Positions 7,706 to 14,197 of a DNA stretch of 25,639 bases are shown here, one piece after another (the stretch's first letter is position 1; the number at the start of each line of letters is the position of its first letter). Below the pieces are notes generated by a model. It was not told where the DNA came from and made no database searches. It worked only from the letters and a program-made list of their open reading frames with translations. Source of the DNA: JBHJOF01 sp050330055. Its GTDB lineage: Bacteria; Pseudomonadota; Alphaproteobacteria; Kiloniellales; JAKSDN01. Location: NCBI GenBank assembly GCA_050330055.1, contig JBHJOF010000114.1:1-25639 (forward strand), given 5' to 3'. A program made the position numbers and the translations under genes.

Positions 7706-7734
7706 ATTCAACAGGTGAAATTCAACAGTTGAAT
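7706..7734 (+). promoter_or_regulatory. Tandem palindromic operator upstream of the MarR-type regulator gene
   Basis: A perfect 15-base palindrome, ATTCAAC-A-GTTGAAT, occupies 7720-7734. An imperfect copy, ATTCAACAGGTGAAA, directly precedes it at 7706-7720, so the two repeat with a 14-base period. They sit in an AT-rich island (about 7670-7735) that contains -10-like hexamers (TATATA 7685-7690, TATTAT 7702-7707). The short TTCAA/TTGAA palindrome is of the kind bound by MarR-family dimers, and the gene downstream encodes such a protein. Autoregulation is therefore the simplest reading. No binding evidence exists here. Confidence 0.55.
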
Positions 7735-7802
7735 AGCTGGAGCTGGCCTGCTAATTTCTGCACAGCATTTAGCGGGCCATCGGCATCCCGCCCGGTACGC
7801 TT

Positions 7803-7830
7803 GGCCGACAACCGCCGCAAGGCGGCGGCC
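7803..7830 (+). other. Structured 5' leader hairpin with GCAA tetraloop
   Basis: In RNA, CCGCC (7812-7816) pairs with GGCGG (7821-7825) across a GCAA (GNRA-type) tetraloop. GGCCG (7803-7807) pairs with CGGCC (7826-7830) beneath it, with ACAA (7808-7811) bulged. It would fold in the untranslated leader about 37 bases before the regulator's start codon. Its role is unknown. Confidence 0.3.
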
Positions 7831-7866
7831 GCGACGGGAGCAGGGCGTCGCCCCCGAGGGGAACCC

Positions 7867-8529
7867 ATGCCAGTCAATCCACCGCCGAAGACGCAGCTCG
7901 ACTTGCTGGCCTCGCTGGAGAGCGGCCAGGTGGTCACCCAGGGGACCATCTCCAAGCGACTCGGCGTGTCGATCGGCATGATCAACGCGCTGCTGAGACG
8001 GGCGGTCCACAAGGGATACGTCAAGGTCAAGGCGGCCCCCTACAAGCGCTACGCCTACTACCTGACGCCCACCGGCTTTGCCGAGAAGAGCCGCCTGGTC
8101 GCTGAGTACCTCGAGATCTCGCTCAGGTTCTTCCGCCAGGCGCGCCAGGAGTACAGCGAGCTGCTGGAGCGCGCCGAGCGCGCCGGCCTGAAGCGTCTGG
8201 CCCTGATCGGCGGCGGCGAGCTGGCCGAGATCGCCTGCCTGGCAGCCCACGAGGCCGAGATCCAGTTCGTCGCCGTGGTGAACCGTGAAGCGAACCGGGA
8301 CCGGATGCTGGGGCTGCCGGTCGTGCGCGACCTGGCCGAGCTGGAGGACATCGACGGCGTGCTAATTGCCGACTCGCAGTCGCCGCAGGCCACTTACGAC
8401 GGCCTGCTCGAGCTGTTCGACGAGCGGCGCATTCTGGCTCCGGCGCTGCTGCGCATCAGTCGCGCGAAGTCCAGCGGGCCGACGGCGATGGCTGGCGAGC
8501 CGGCCCTCCGAGAGGCAAACGCCCCATGA
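7867..8529 (+). CDS. EPS-associated MarR-type winged-helix regulator with a Rossmann-like C-terminal domain
   Basis: The start at ATG 7867 is preceded by GAGGGGAA and gives 220 residues. A longer frame from a TTG at 7729 would run through the palindromes and leader hairpin, so I reject it. Residues 8-75 form a winged helix: TISKRLGVSIGMINALLRR reads as helix-turn-helix, and YAYYLTPTGFAEKSRL is the wing and following helix typical of EPS-associated MarR regulators found beside polysaccharide genes. That family is usually only about 105 residues. This protein continues through a helix to a second domain (about 108-195) with LALIGGGELAEIA and DIDGVLIAD, like the nucleotide-binding half of PglD or CapD-type proteins, and might sense a nucleotide or sugar nucleotide. 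Its stop overlaps the RfaH-like start (ATGA), so the two are co-expressed. Confidence 0.85.
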   Translation: MPVNPPPKTQLDLLASLESGQVVTQGTISKRLGVSIGMINALLRRAVHKGYVKVKAAPYKRYAYYLTPTGFAEKSRLVAEYLEISLRFFRQARQEYSELLERAERAGLKRLALIGGGELAEIACLAAHEAEIQFVAVVNREANRDRMLGLPVVRDLAELEDIDGVLIADSQSPQATYDGLLELFDERRILAPALLRISRAKSSGPTAMAGEPALREANAP

Positions 8530-9023
8530 ACGGTTGGTACGTGGTCAACACCAGGGCCCATCAGGAGGGCCGGGCCGAGGTCAACCTGGCGCGCCAGGGC
8601 TTTCGCGCCTGGCTGCCCACCATCCTGCGGTCGCGCCGGCACGCCCGCCGCATCGATACGCTGCGTACGCCCTTGTTCCCCGGTTATCTTTTCGTCGAGA
8701 TGGACCCGGAGCAGACCGCCTGGTCCTCGATCGTCGGCACCTTCGGCGTGCGCCGCTTGCTTTGCGAGAACGGCCGTCCGGCCAAGCTGCCCATGGGTTT
8801 CGTCGAGACCCTGCGCCGGGCCTTGGAGGAAAAGGGCATTGCATCGCTCGAGCAGTCGTGGTTGAAGCCGGGCCGCCGCGTTCGGCTGCTGTCCGGCCCC
8901 TTCGCCGACTACGTCGGCACGCTTCTGAACCGCCCCGCCGAGGACCGGGTCATTCTGCTGATGAACGTGCTCGGCCGCGAGGTCGAGACGCTGGTCTCGA
9001 CCCGGCAAATCGCCCCCGCCTAG
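8526..9023 (+). CDS. rfaH: RfaH-like transcription antiterminator (NusG paralogue)
   Basis: The 165-residue protein is close to the length of E. coli RfaH (162). The NGN domain (about 1-100) starts WYVVNTR and contains PLFPGYLFVEMDPE (49-62), matching PLFPNYLFVEFDPE of RfaH. GTFGVRRLL follows. A KOW-type C-terminal domain (about 114-163) has RVRLLSGPFADYVGTL and RVILLMNVLGREV, the latter resembling the RfaH segment rather than general NusG. RfaH proteins bind RNA polymerase paused at an ops element, suppress pausing and Rho termination, and recruit ribosomes, mainly on long polysaccharide operons. Here the gene ends 53 bases before an ops match and directly precedes an operon of more than 16 kb. 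That supports specialised antitermination over housekeeping NusG. Confidence 0.9.
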   Translation: MNGWYVVNTRAHQEGRAEVNLARQGFRAWLPTILRSRRHARRIDTLRTPLFPGYLFVEMDPEQTAWSSIVGTFGVRRLLCENGRPAKLPMGFVETLRRALEEKGIASLEQSWLKPGRRVRLLSGPFADYVGTLLNRPAEDRVILLMNVLGREVETLVSTRQIAPA

Positions 9024-9052
9024 CCGGCGGGCGCGACGGTGGTTTGGTCCAA

Positions 9053-9073
9053 CGGGTGAATCGCCTTCACCCG
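9053..9073 (+). other. Stem-loop immediately upstream of the ops-like element
   Basis: CGGGTGAA (9053-9060) and TTCACCCG (9066-9073) form a perfect 8-bp stem with a TCGCC loop. The 3' arm ends 3 bases before the ops match. No T-run follows, so this is not a simple terminator. The distance from the stem to the expected pause position (about 15 bases) is close to that of a hairpin-stabilised pause. Confidence 0.5.
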
Positions 9074-9076
9074 AAC

Positions 9077-9088
9077 GGCGGTAGCCTG
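9077..9088 (+). promoter_or_regulatory. ops (JUMPstart-type) element for RfaH recruitment
   Basis: GGCGGTAGCCTG matches the enterobacterial ops sequence GGCGGTAGCNTG at all defined positions. It is on the coding strand in the untranslated leader, 53 bases after the RfaH-like gene and 56 bases before the chosen pseB start. That is where an ops site should be for RfaH to load on the transcript entering the glycan genes. A partial echo, GCGGTAG, occurs at 9106-9112. The match is seen directly; its function is inferred from the position and the neighbouring rfaH-like gene. Confidence 0.75.
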
Positions 9089-9102
9089 CCCAGCGCCAGG
9101 CT
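9083..9102 (+). other. Stem-loop overlapping the 3' half of the ops-like element
   Basis: AGCCTG (9083-9088) pairs perfectly with CAGGCT (9097-9102) across an 8-base loop, followed by only TT. The left arm is the end of the ops match, so the RNA can fold only after polymerase has moved past ops. It could act as a weak attenuator or have no role. Confidence 0.35.
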
Positions 9103-9144
9103 TTCGCGGTAGTTCGGCGGCATATTTTGGGAGAACAGCGAGCG

Positions 9145-10215
9145 GTGCATCAGCTCGATACGGTGCTCAGGCGTTTCGCGACGCCGGAAACCTGGTCCTA
9201 CTTCAACGACAAGAAGATTCTCATCACCGGCGGCACCGGCTCCTTCGGCACGGCCATGGTGCGCAACCTGCTGCGCCAGGCCTCGCCTGACCGGCTGGTG
9301 GTCTTCTCGCGTGACGAGCTCAAGCAGTACGACATGACGCAGGCGCTGGCCGGCATGGACCCGCGCGGCGTGCTGCGCTTCTTCATCGGCGACGTGCGTG
9401 ACGCGGCGCGCCTGGAGATGGCCTTCCGCGGCATCGACTTGGTGATCCACACCGCCGCGCTCAAGCAGGTGCCTACCGCCGAGTACAATCCCTTCGAATG
9501 TATCCATACCAACGTGCTGGGCGCCGAGAACGTCGTCCAGGCGGCGATCAAGTCGGGCGTGAAGCGGGTCGTCGCGCTCTCCACCGACAAGGCGGCCAGC
9601 CCGATCAACCTCTACGGTGCCTCCAAGCTGGCCTCGGACAAGATCTTCGTGGCCGCCAATCATCTGAGCGGCAGCGGCGGGCCGCGCTTCTCGGTGGTCC
9701 GCTACGGCAACGTGATCGGCTCGCGCGGCAGCGTCGTGCCGCTGTACCGGCGCCTGCTGGCCGAGGGCGCCGACCATCTGCCCATCACCGACGCGCGCAT
9801 GACGCGCTTCTGGATCACGCTGGAGCAGGGCATTGCCTTCGTGGCCTCCTGCATGGGGATGATGAAGGGCGGCGAGCTCTTCGTTCCCAAGATCCCGAGC
9901 ATGAAGGTGATCGACCTGGCCGAGGCGATGGCGCCGGATATCGAGAAGCGGGTCGTCGGCATCCGCCCGGGCGAGAAGCTGCACGAGGTGATGGTCACCG
10001 AGGACGATTGGCGCAACACCCTGCAGCTCGAGGACCGCTACGTGATCGAGCCGGCCTTCAGCTTCTGGAAGCGGAACGCCGCTCCCTACAATCACGACGC
10101 CACGCCGGTCGAGGAGGGTTTCGTCTACGCCAGCCACACCAACAGCGAGTGGCTGAGCGCTGCCGAGGCCCGGCGCATGATCGCGGACTGCGTGGCGCAC
10201 GAGGTGGTGAAGTAG
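9145..10215 (+). CDS. pseB: UDP-N-acetylglucosamine 4,6-dehydratase (inverting), PseB type
   Basis: PseB carries out the first step of pseudaminic acid synthesis: 4,6-dehydration and C5 epimerisation of UDP-GlcNAc to the 4-keto-L-arabino-hexulose, using bound NADP+. The start is uncertain. GTG 9145 with GGGAG 11 bases upstream is chosen; TTG 9127 and GTG 9163 are alternatives. From 9145 the protein has 356 residues, the short soluble form and not the membrane-bound CapD/FlaA1 long form. The dinucleotide motif ITGGTGSFG is near the N-terminus. SRDELKQ, DVRDAARLE and TAALKQVPTAEYNP follow. STDKAASPINLYGASK supplies the Asp/Lys/Tyr active-site set (about D148, K149, Y157) and Lys161. VRYGNVIGSRGSVVP, ITDARMTRFWITL and IGIRPGEKLHE-like text agree closely with Helicobacter PseB. 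It opens the glycan operon downstream of the ops site. Confidence 0.93.
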   Translation: MHQLDTVLRRFATPETWSYFNDKKILITGGTGSFGTAMVRNLLRQASPDRLVVFSRDELKQYDMTQALAGMDPRGVLRFFIGDVRDAARLEMAFRGIDLVIHTAALKQVPTAEYNPFECIHTNVLGAENVVQAAIKSGVKRVVALSTDKAASPINLYGASKLASDKIFVAANHLSGSGGPRFSVVRYGNVIGSRGSVVPLYRRLLAEGADHLPITDARMTRFWITLEQGIAFVASCMGMMKGGELFVPKIPSMKVIDLAEAMAPDIEKRVVGIRPGEKLHEVMVTEDDWRNTLQLEDRYVIEPAFSFWKRNAAPYNHDATPVEEGFVYASHTNSEWLSAAEARRMIADCVAHEVVK

Positions 10216-10226
10216 CTAGCAGAGCG

Positions 10227-11447
10227 ATGGACGCGGTCTCGACGCGTTTCCTGCCCTATGGTCGTCACTCGGTAGACGACGACGACGTGGCGGCGGTGGC
10301 CGAGGTGCTGCGCTCCGACTGGCTGACCGGCGGGCCGGTCGTGGAACGCTTCGAGGCGGCCTTCGCCGAGCGGGTCGGGGCCCGCTTCGCCGTCGCTTGC
10401 TCCAGCGCCACGGCAGGGCTGCACATGGCGACCCTGGCTCTCGGCATCGGGCCGGGGAGGGCGGTCTTGGTGCCGGCACTGACCTTTCTCGCCACCGCCA
10501 ACGCCGCGCGATTCGTCAACGCCGAGGTGGCTTTCGCCGACGTCGATCCAGAAAGCGGCCTGATGGGGCCGGAGCACCTGGCGCCGGCGCTGGCCGAGGC
10601 GAAGCGCCAGGGCTTGACGGTCTGTGCGGTGGCGCCGGTGCACTATGCGGGCCAGGCGGTCGACGTGGCGGCGCTGCGCCGGGCGCTCGACGAGGCTGGC
10701 CTGGCCGATGTCGCCATTGTCGAGGACGCCAGCCATGCGATTGGCACCGACCTGCGGGGCGGTGGCCGGGTCGGCGACTGCGCCGACTCGGCGATGGCGG
10801 TGTTCTCGTTGCATCCGGTGAAGACCATCGCCATGGGCGAGGGCGGCCTGGTCACGACCAACGATGCTGCCCTCGCGGTTCGCCTGCGGCGCGCGCGCAA
10901 CCACGGCATGGTCCGCGAGCCGGAGAACTATACCGACAAGGCGCTCGGCTTCGACGCCGATGGGACGCCGAACCCCTGGTACTACGAGATGCAGGAGATC
11001 GGCTGCAACTACCGCGCCAGCGCGATCCATTGCGCCCTGGGGCTGAGCCAGCTCGGCAAGCTCGACCAATTTGTGGCGCGGCGGCGCGCGCTGGCGGCGC
11101 GCTATGACCGGCTGCTGGCGCCGCTGGCGCCCCTGGTCGAGCCGCTCGGCCGGCAGGAGGCCTGCGATCCGGCCTGGCACCTCTACGTCGCGCGCATCGA
11201 CTTCGCCACCATCGGCAAGAGCCGCGCCGCCGCAATGCGCGCGCTGGCGGCGCGCGGCGTCGGCAGCCAGGTGCACTATCTGCCGCTGCACCTGCAGCCC
11301 TACTATCGCCGGCGCTATGGCGAGCAGTCCCTGCCCGGCGCCGAGGCGCTGTATGGGCAGATGCTGTCCTTGCCGCTGTTCCCGGCCATGGCGGAGAGCG
11401 ACGTGGATCGGGTGGTCGACGCCTTGCGCGAGGTCGTGGGTGGATGA
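10227..11447 (+). CDS. pseC: UDP-4-keto-sugar aminotransferase, PseC type
   Basis: This 406-residue PLP enzyme belongs to the DegT/DnrJ/EryC1/StrS aminotransferases. In the pathway it transfers an amino group from glutamate to C4 of the PseB product, giving UDP-4-amino-4,6-dideoxy-N-acetyl-beta-L-altrosamine. The early phrase LPYGRHSVDDDDVAAV and the SDWLTGGP segment are PseC-like. EDASHAIG holds the cofactor-binding Asp (167). FSLHPVKTIAMGEGG holds the PLP-binding Lys199, with the HPVK signature that separates PseC from most relatives. The open frame extends upstream to 9498 through pseB, but the natural start is ATG 10227, 11 bases after the pseB stop. Its own stop overlaps the methyltransferase start (ATGA). 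Confidence 0.92.
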   Translation: MDAVSTRFLPYGRHSVDDDDVAAVAEVLRSDWLTGGPVVERFEAAFAERVGARFAVACSSATAGLHMATLALGIGPGRAVLVPALTFLATANAARFVNAEVAFADVDPESGLMGPEHLAPALAEAKRQGLTVCAVAPVHYAGQAVDVAALRRALDEAGLADVAIVEDASHAIGTDLRGGGRVGDCADSAMAVFSLHPVKTIAMGEGGLVTTNDAALAVRLRRARNHGMVREPENYTDKALGFDADGTPNPWYYEMQEIGCNYRASAIHCALGLSQLGKLDQFVARRRALAARYDRLLAPLAPLVEPLGRQEACDPAWHLYVARIDFATIGKSRAAAMRALAARGVGSQVHYLPLHLQPYYRRRYGEQSLPGAEALYGQMLSLPLFPAMAESDVDRVVDALREVVGG

Positions 11448-12244
11448 GACATGCCTACGAGGGTGTCGAGGCCGAGGCGAACTTCCCCGACCAGGCAGCG
11501 CTCGATCACTACCGCGGCATGGCGTTGCAGAAGTCCGAGGCTCAGGCCGCCTTCATCAGGCGCCACTTTCCGGAGGCCCGCTCGCTGGTCGAGCCCTGCT
11601 GCGGCAATGGCAGGCTTCTCATGGCGCTCGCCGCTGACATGACGCGCCTCGAGGGCTTCGACATCGCGGAGAGCCGGGTGGATTTCGCGCGGCGCTGGAT
11701 TGCCGATCGCCATCACGATCATATCTCGGTGTGGCAGGACGATCTTCTGCAGCCGCAACACAGGGTCGCCGACCCGGCCGACCTGGCCGTCTGCATCACG
11801 GGCGCCTTCTGCTACTTCGAGGCCATCGCCGCCGACGGCGGCAGGGCGGCGGCACAGGCGATCGCCTCGATGGTGAGACCGGGTGGCGGCCTGCTGCTCG
11901 AGCTCTATCGCCATCCACGGACCGTGGCCCATTGCTCGATGGAGCCGGACGGCACCTGGCAGCGCTGGAGCGAGCTTCCGGCGGACGATCCCTTCCGCTT
12001 CTCGCTGTCGGCGTTCCGCTTCGATGCCGCAAATCGCGTTCTGCACCACGACAAGACCTTTGTGCACCGCGATGGCCCAATCGACGAGGGGCGTAGCGAA
12101 GCTATCCGTATCTACGATGCGGAGGACGTTGGCGCGCTGCTGCGGCCGTGGTTCTCCGATATCCGCTTCCATGACGGATGGAACGACGCGCCGCTGACCG
12201 AAGAGACCTCGCAGATGGTCGTCACGGCCAGGCGAAGGGGATGA
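11444..12244 (+). CDS. SAM-dependent methyltransferase (class I)
   Basis: This 266-residue protein has the class I methyltransferase core. Motif I is VEPCCGNGRLL (about 49-59), the acidic residue ending strand 2 is in GFDIAESRV (Asp73), and the ITGAFCYFEAI segment plus MVRPGGGLLLELY form the later strands. The C-terminal part contains WQRWSELPADDPFRFS and a final TSQMVVTARR strand. By context it probably methylates a sugar hydroxyl, an amino group or an acyl substituent of the cluster's glycan. It overlaps pseC upstream by four bases and ends 7 bases before the oxidoreductase gene. The paired cysteines in motif I are unusual but do not prevent SAM binding as far as can be seen. The substrate is unknown. 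Confidence 0.82.
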   Translation: MRHAYEGVEAEANFPDQAALDHYRGMALQKSEAQAAFIRRHFPEARSLVEPCCGNGRLLMALAADMTRLEGFDIAESRVDFARRWIADRHHDHISVWQDDLLQPQHRVADPADLAVCITGAFCYFEAIAADGGRAAAQAIASMVRPGGGLLLELYRHPRTVAHCSMEPDGTWQRWSELPADDPFRFSLSAFRFDAANRVLHHDKTFVHRDGPIDEGRSEAIRIYDAEDVGALLRPWFSDIRFHDGWNDAPLTEETSQMVVTARRRG

Positions 12245-12251
12245 GCCCGGC

Positions 12252-13211
12252 GTGAAGGTCGCAGTTCTCGGCCTGGGCTCGATCGGCCGCCGCCACGCCG
12301 GCAATCTGCTCGCCGAAGGCTGCCGGGTGGTTGGCTACGATCCCTCGGCCGAGGCGCGGGCGGAGCTGACCGGACTGGGTGGCGTCGCGGCGGAAAGCAG
12401 AGCGGCCGCCCTGGACGGCGCCGAGGCAGTGGTGATCGCCAGCCCGAACGCCTTTCATCTGGACGACATGCGGGCCGGGCTGGACGCCGGCTGCCATCTC
12501 TTCGTCGAGAAGCCGCTGGCGCACAGCGAGCGCGGCGTGGAGGCATTGCTCGAGCGGGCCGCCGCGGCCGGGCGCATCGTATTCGCCGCACTCAACCTGC
12601 GCTACCACCCCGCCGTCCAGGCTGCGCGCGCGCTGCGGCCGGACATGGGCGCGCCGCTGTGGGGCCGCCTGCTCGCCGCTTCCTACTTGCCGGACTGGCG
12701 GCCGGGTAGGGATCATCGCTTGAACTATGCGGCCGATCGGCGGACCGGGGGCGTGCTGTTCGACGTCCTCCATGAGTTCGACCTGGCCAACCACCTGCTG
12801 GGACCGGCGCAGACGCTCGCCGCCGCCGCGCGCTCGACGGGCAGTATCGGCATTACCAGCGACGACTGCGCCGACGTGATCCTGCTGCACGAAAGCGGCG
12901 TGCAGTCGGCCCTGCACCTGGACTACGTGACGCGGCCTCCCGTCCGGGTCGTCGACCTGGCGCTGGACGGCGGCCGGCTGTGCATCGACATCCGGAAGCG
13001 CCGCCTCACCGCCTGGGGCGTCGACGGCACAACGCTCGCCGATAGGCAGTTCGAAGGCAGCCCGGCCGATGACTACGTTACAGAGATCCGCGCGTTCCTG
13101 GCCTGTCTGCGCGGCGAGTCCGAGCCGGCCTGCGACGGCCGCGAGGCGCTCTCCGTGCTGCGCCAGGTGATCGCCGCCCGGCGCCTCTGCGGCCTGGAGG
13201 AAGCGGCGTGA
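12252..13211 (+). CDS. Gfo/Idh/MocA family oxidoreductase
   Basis: This 319-residue NAD(P)-dependent oxidoreductase starts at a GTG seven bases after the methyltransferase stop. VAVLGLGSIGRRHAGN (3-18) is the Rossmann motif, and FVEKPLA (84-90) holds the family's Glu-Lys-Pro catalytic lysine. The C-terminal alpha/beta domain has NLRYHPAVQ and GGVLFDVLHEFDLANHLLG, where the His-Glu region normally contacts the sugar. Proteins of this family oxidise or reduce sugar hydroxyls, often on nucleotide sugars or in making amino sugars. It is followed, with GTGA overlap, by the divergent NeuB homologue and sits three genes from a class III aminotransferase. An oxidation-then-transamination pair is therefore plausible. 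The exact substrate is not evident. Confidence 0.87.
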   Translation: MKVAVLGLGSIGRRHAGNLLAEGCRVVGYDPSAEARAELTGLGGVAAESRAAALDGAEAVVIASPNAFHLDDMRAGLDAGCHLFVEKPLAHSERGVEALLERAAAAGRIVFAALNLRYHPAVQAARALRPDMGAPLWGRLLAASYLPDWRPGRDHRLNYAADRRTGGVLFDVLHEFDLANHLLGPAQTLAAAARSTGSIGITSDDCADVILLHESGVQSALHLDYVTRPPVRVVDLALDGGRLCIDIRKRRLTAWGVDGTTLADRQFEGSPADDYVTEIRAFLACLRGESEPACDGREALSVLRQVIAARRLCGLEEAA

Positions 13212-14197
13212 TCCGCATCATCGCCGAGGTGGCGCAGGGCTACGAGGGCCGTGCGGACTACTGCCGCCTCTACGTCAAGGCGGCGGCCAAGGCCGGCGCC
13301 GACGCGGTGAAGTTCCAGATCGTCTATGCCGACGACGTGGCCGAGCCCGGCTACCGCTACTACGATTGGTACCGCCAGCTCGAGATGGACGTCGCCGTGT
13401 GGCGTGAGGTGCGCAGCCTGAGCCGCGAGCTTGGCCTGGCGCTGTTCACCGACGTTTCCGGCGACCGCGCCCTGTCGGTAGCGGAGCAGATCGTCCCGGA
13501 CGGGATCAAGATTCACTCCTCCAACTTCTTCAACCGCACGCTGATCCGCCGCGCCTTCGATGCGGCGGATCGGGTCTTCGTCTCGATCGGCGGCATCGAG
13601 CTTGCCGAGGCCGAGGCCTTCGTCGCGGAGGCGCGGCAGTGGGGCGTGCTCGACCGTCTGGCGTTCCTCTATGGCTTCCAGTCGGAGCCGACTCCGGTCG
13701 AGACGAGCATGCTGTCCCGTCTGCCGCTGCTGAAGGATCATCTCGGCGTCGAGGTGGGCTATCTCGACCACGTGGACGGGTTATCGCCCGATCGCGTCAT
13801 GATCTCGGCCATGGCGATGGCGCTCGGCGCCGACTGGATCGAAAAGCACCTGACGCTGAGCCGCTATCTGGAGATCGAGGACTTCGTCTCCGCCCTGGAG
13901 CCGGAGGAGTTCGCCGACTACGTGGCGACGCTGCGCCGCCTCTTCGCCGCCCTGGGGCCGGCCGAGCTGACGCTGACGGCGGCGGAGCGCGGCTACCGCG
14001 AGAAAGCGGTCAAAAAGATCCTGGCGGCGCGCGACCTGCCGGCCGGCTGCGAGCTGGCGGGAGACGACATGACGTTGCGCCGGACCGACCGGGTGAAACC
14101 AGGGCAGGGGCTCTACGATCCCGCGTCGCTGCGGGGCCGCCGCCTGAAGCGCGCGGTCGCTGGCGGCGATCCCATCCTGACCTCGGATGTGGAATGA
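13208..14197 (+). CDS. Divergent NeuB-family synthase (PEP-condensing, with SAF-like C-terminus)
   Basis: The 329-residue protein follows the NeuB/PseI/LegI plan: a TIM barrel (about 1-260) and a C-terminal SAF/antifreeze-like domain (about 265-329, with LPAGCELAGDDMTLRRT and GRRLKRAVAGGDPI). KFQ (35-37), the EKHLTL strand (212-217) and VGYLDHVDG (183-191, in place of the usual GLSDHTxG) are recognisable. However, the N-terminal signature AEIGxNHxG is AEVAQGYEG here, and the HCVSxYPxP region reads LYGFQSEPTP. These changes touch the substrate end of the barrel, so the acceptor sugar probably differs from an N-acetylhexosamine, or the enzyme has changed reaction. The canonical copy is at 22126-23097. 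It overlaps its upstream neighbour (GTGA) and its downstream neighbour (ATGA). Confidence 0.82.
   Translation: MIRIIAEVAQGYEGRADYCRLYVKAAAKAGADAVKFQIVYADDVAEPGYRYYDWYRQLEMDVAVWREVRSLSRELGLALFTDVSGDRALSVAEQIVPDGIKIHSSNFFNRTLIRRAFDAADRVFVSIGGIELAEAEAFVAEARQWGVLDRLAFLYGFQSEPTPVETSMLSRLPLLKDHLGVEVGYLDHVDGLSPDRVMISAMAMALGADWIEKHLTLSRYLEIEDFVSALEPEEFADYVATLRRLFAALGPAELTLTAAERGYREKAVKKILAARDLPAGCELAGDDMTLRRTDRVKPGQGLYDPASLRGRRLKRAVAGGDPILTSDVE

Noticed and set aside
9498..10226. Upstream extension of the PseC reading frame through pseB
   Set aside because: The frame is open by chance; the extra residues are compositionally odd and overlap PseB's catalytic region, while ATG 10227 gives a normal-length PseC.
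13639..14193. Upstream extension of the cytidylyltransferase frame
   Set aside because: It overlaps the NeuB-like gene, and the ATGA overlap at 14194 gives a normal start with the CTP-binding motif near the N-terminus.
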